Below are positions 63,661 through 64,000 of a stretch of DNA of 64,000 bases, one piece after another. Below the pieces are notes generated by a model. The model was not told the origin of the DNA. It saw nothing but the letters and a program-made list of their open reading frames with translations, and did not search any database. The DNA lies in NCBI GenBank assembly GCA_004794785.1, contig SJOL01006432.1:210065-274064 (forward strand). The letters run 5' to 3'. Numbering within the stretch: position 1 is the stretch's first letter; each line of letters starts with the position of its first letter. Both the position numbers and the translations under genes were made by a program. The DNA is from Opisthorchis felineus. Lineage: Eukaryota > Platyhelminthes > Trematoda > Opisthorchiida > Opisthorchiidae.

Positions 63661-64000
63661 CGAAACGGGATATCATCAGTGAAGTAAGATATCAAAGGAT
63701 CACCTAGTTATAAATCGCTCTGTGGCAAAAAGACTTTTATCATTAAACAATGTTAGACTACTGCTGCGCTGCTTGCAATCAACATAAATGATGAGGTTTT
63801 ACGATGCCGAACTCAGTGCCATCCCGATTATCTTGAGATGCGGCACTTTCGCGTCACTACGGTAGTCAATAATTGTCGCTACCCTCATTTATTCCCTATT
63901 TTATGCCGCAGCCTACCCTCTGTTCCGATTACATTTAAGTACTGCTACCTTCTATTTTTCTCCTCTTGCGTCCTCACTTTAGCTGCCACCGTCTCATCGC
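63661..64000. other. Non-coding end of window
   Basis: No family is recognised. The final 150 bases are pyrimidine-rich on the plus strand. The minus-strand remnant to the left might extend here, but its frame is no longer clear. Confidence 0.5.

Overview
This window looks like intergenic or intronic DNA from a repeat-rich eukaryote, most probably a parasitic flatworm (trematode or cestode). There are no bacterial-style operons, long uninterrupted frames, rRNA genes, CRISPR arrays or canonical tRNA genes. The open frames have about the lengths expected by chance in AT-rich DNA. What can be recognised is a set of decayed transposable elements. The flatworm assignment is an inference from their combination: a CsRn1-like Ty3/gypsy LTR and gag start, two Penelope-like elements with GIY-YIG endonuclease remnants, and a non-LTR reverse transcriptase.

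Layout. 1-34 kb: AT-rich sequence with no protein or RNA family I recognise, only small hairpins, a short tandem duplication and homopolymer or TG-rich patches. 34.4-36.5 kb (+): a broken Penelope-like element (PLE-1) with N-terminal segment, reverse transcriptase and GIY-YIG remnants. 41.8-42.6 kb and 46.7-47.2 kb: two diverged copies of one dispersed repeat whose minus strand is conserved in a coding-like way. 47,662-48,410: a compact non-autonomous DNA transposon with 24-bp terminal inverted repeats and a perfect 9-bp target-site duplication. Inside it lie a tRNA-like A/B-box head and a 29-bp palindrome. 51.97-52.68 kb (+): a decayed non-LTR retrotransposon reverse transcriptase. 54,801-55,271: a solo LTR with a 4-bp target-site duplication. 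60,216-61,009: a second copy of that LTR followed by the start of gag, cut short by a 5'-truncated second Penelope-like element (PLE-2, about 61,010-62,360). About 62.8-63.7 kb (-): an unidentified broken coding-like remnant.

The genes do not form a pathway. The window records layered insertions: the gypsy-type element came first, PLE-2 inserted into its gag, and the DNA transposon and solo LTR are separate events. The best candidate for something undescribed is the 749-bp inverted-repeat element at 47.66-48.41 kb. Its boundaries are defined independently by the terminal repeats and by the flanking duplication.
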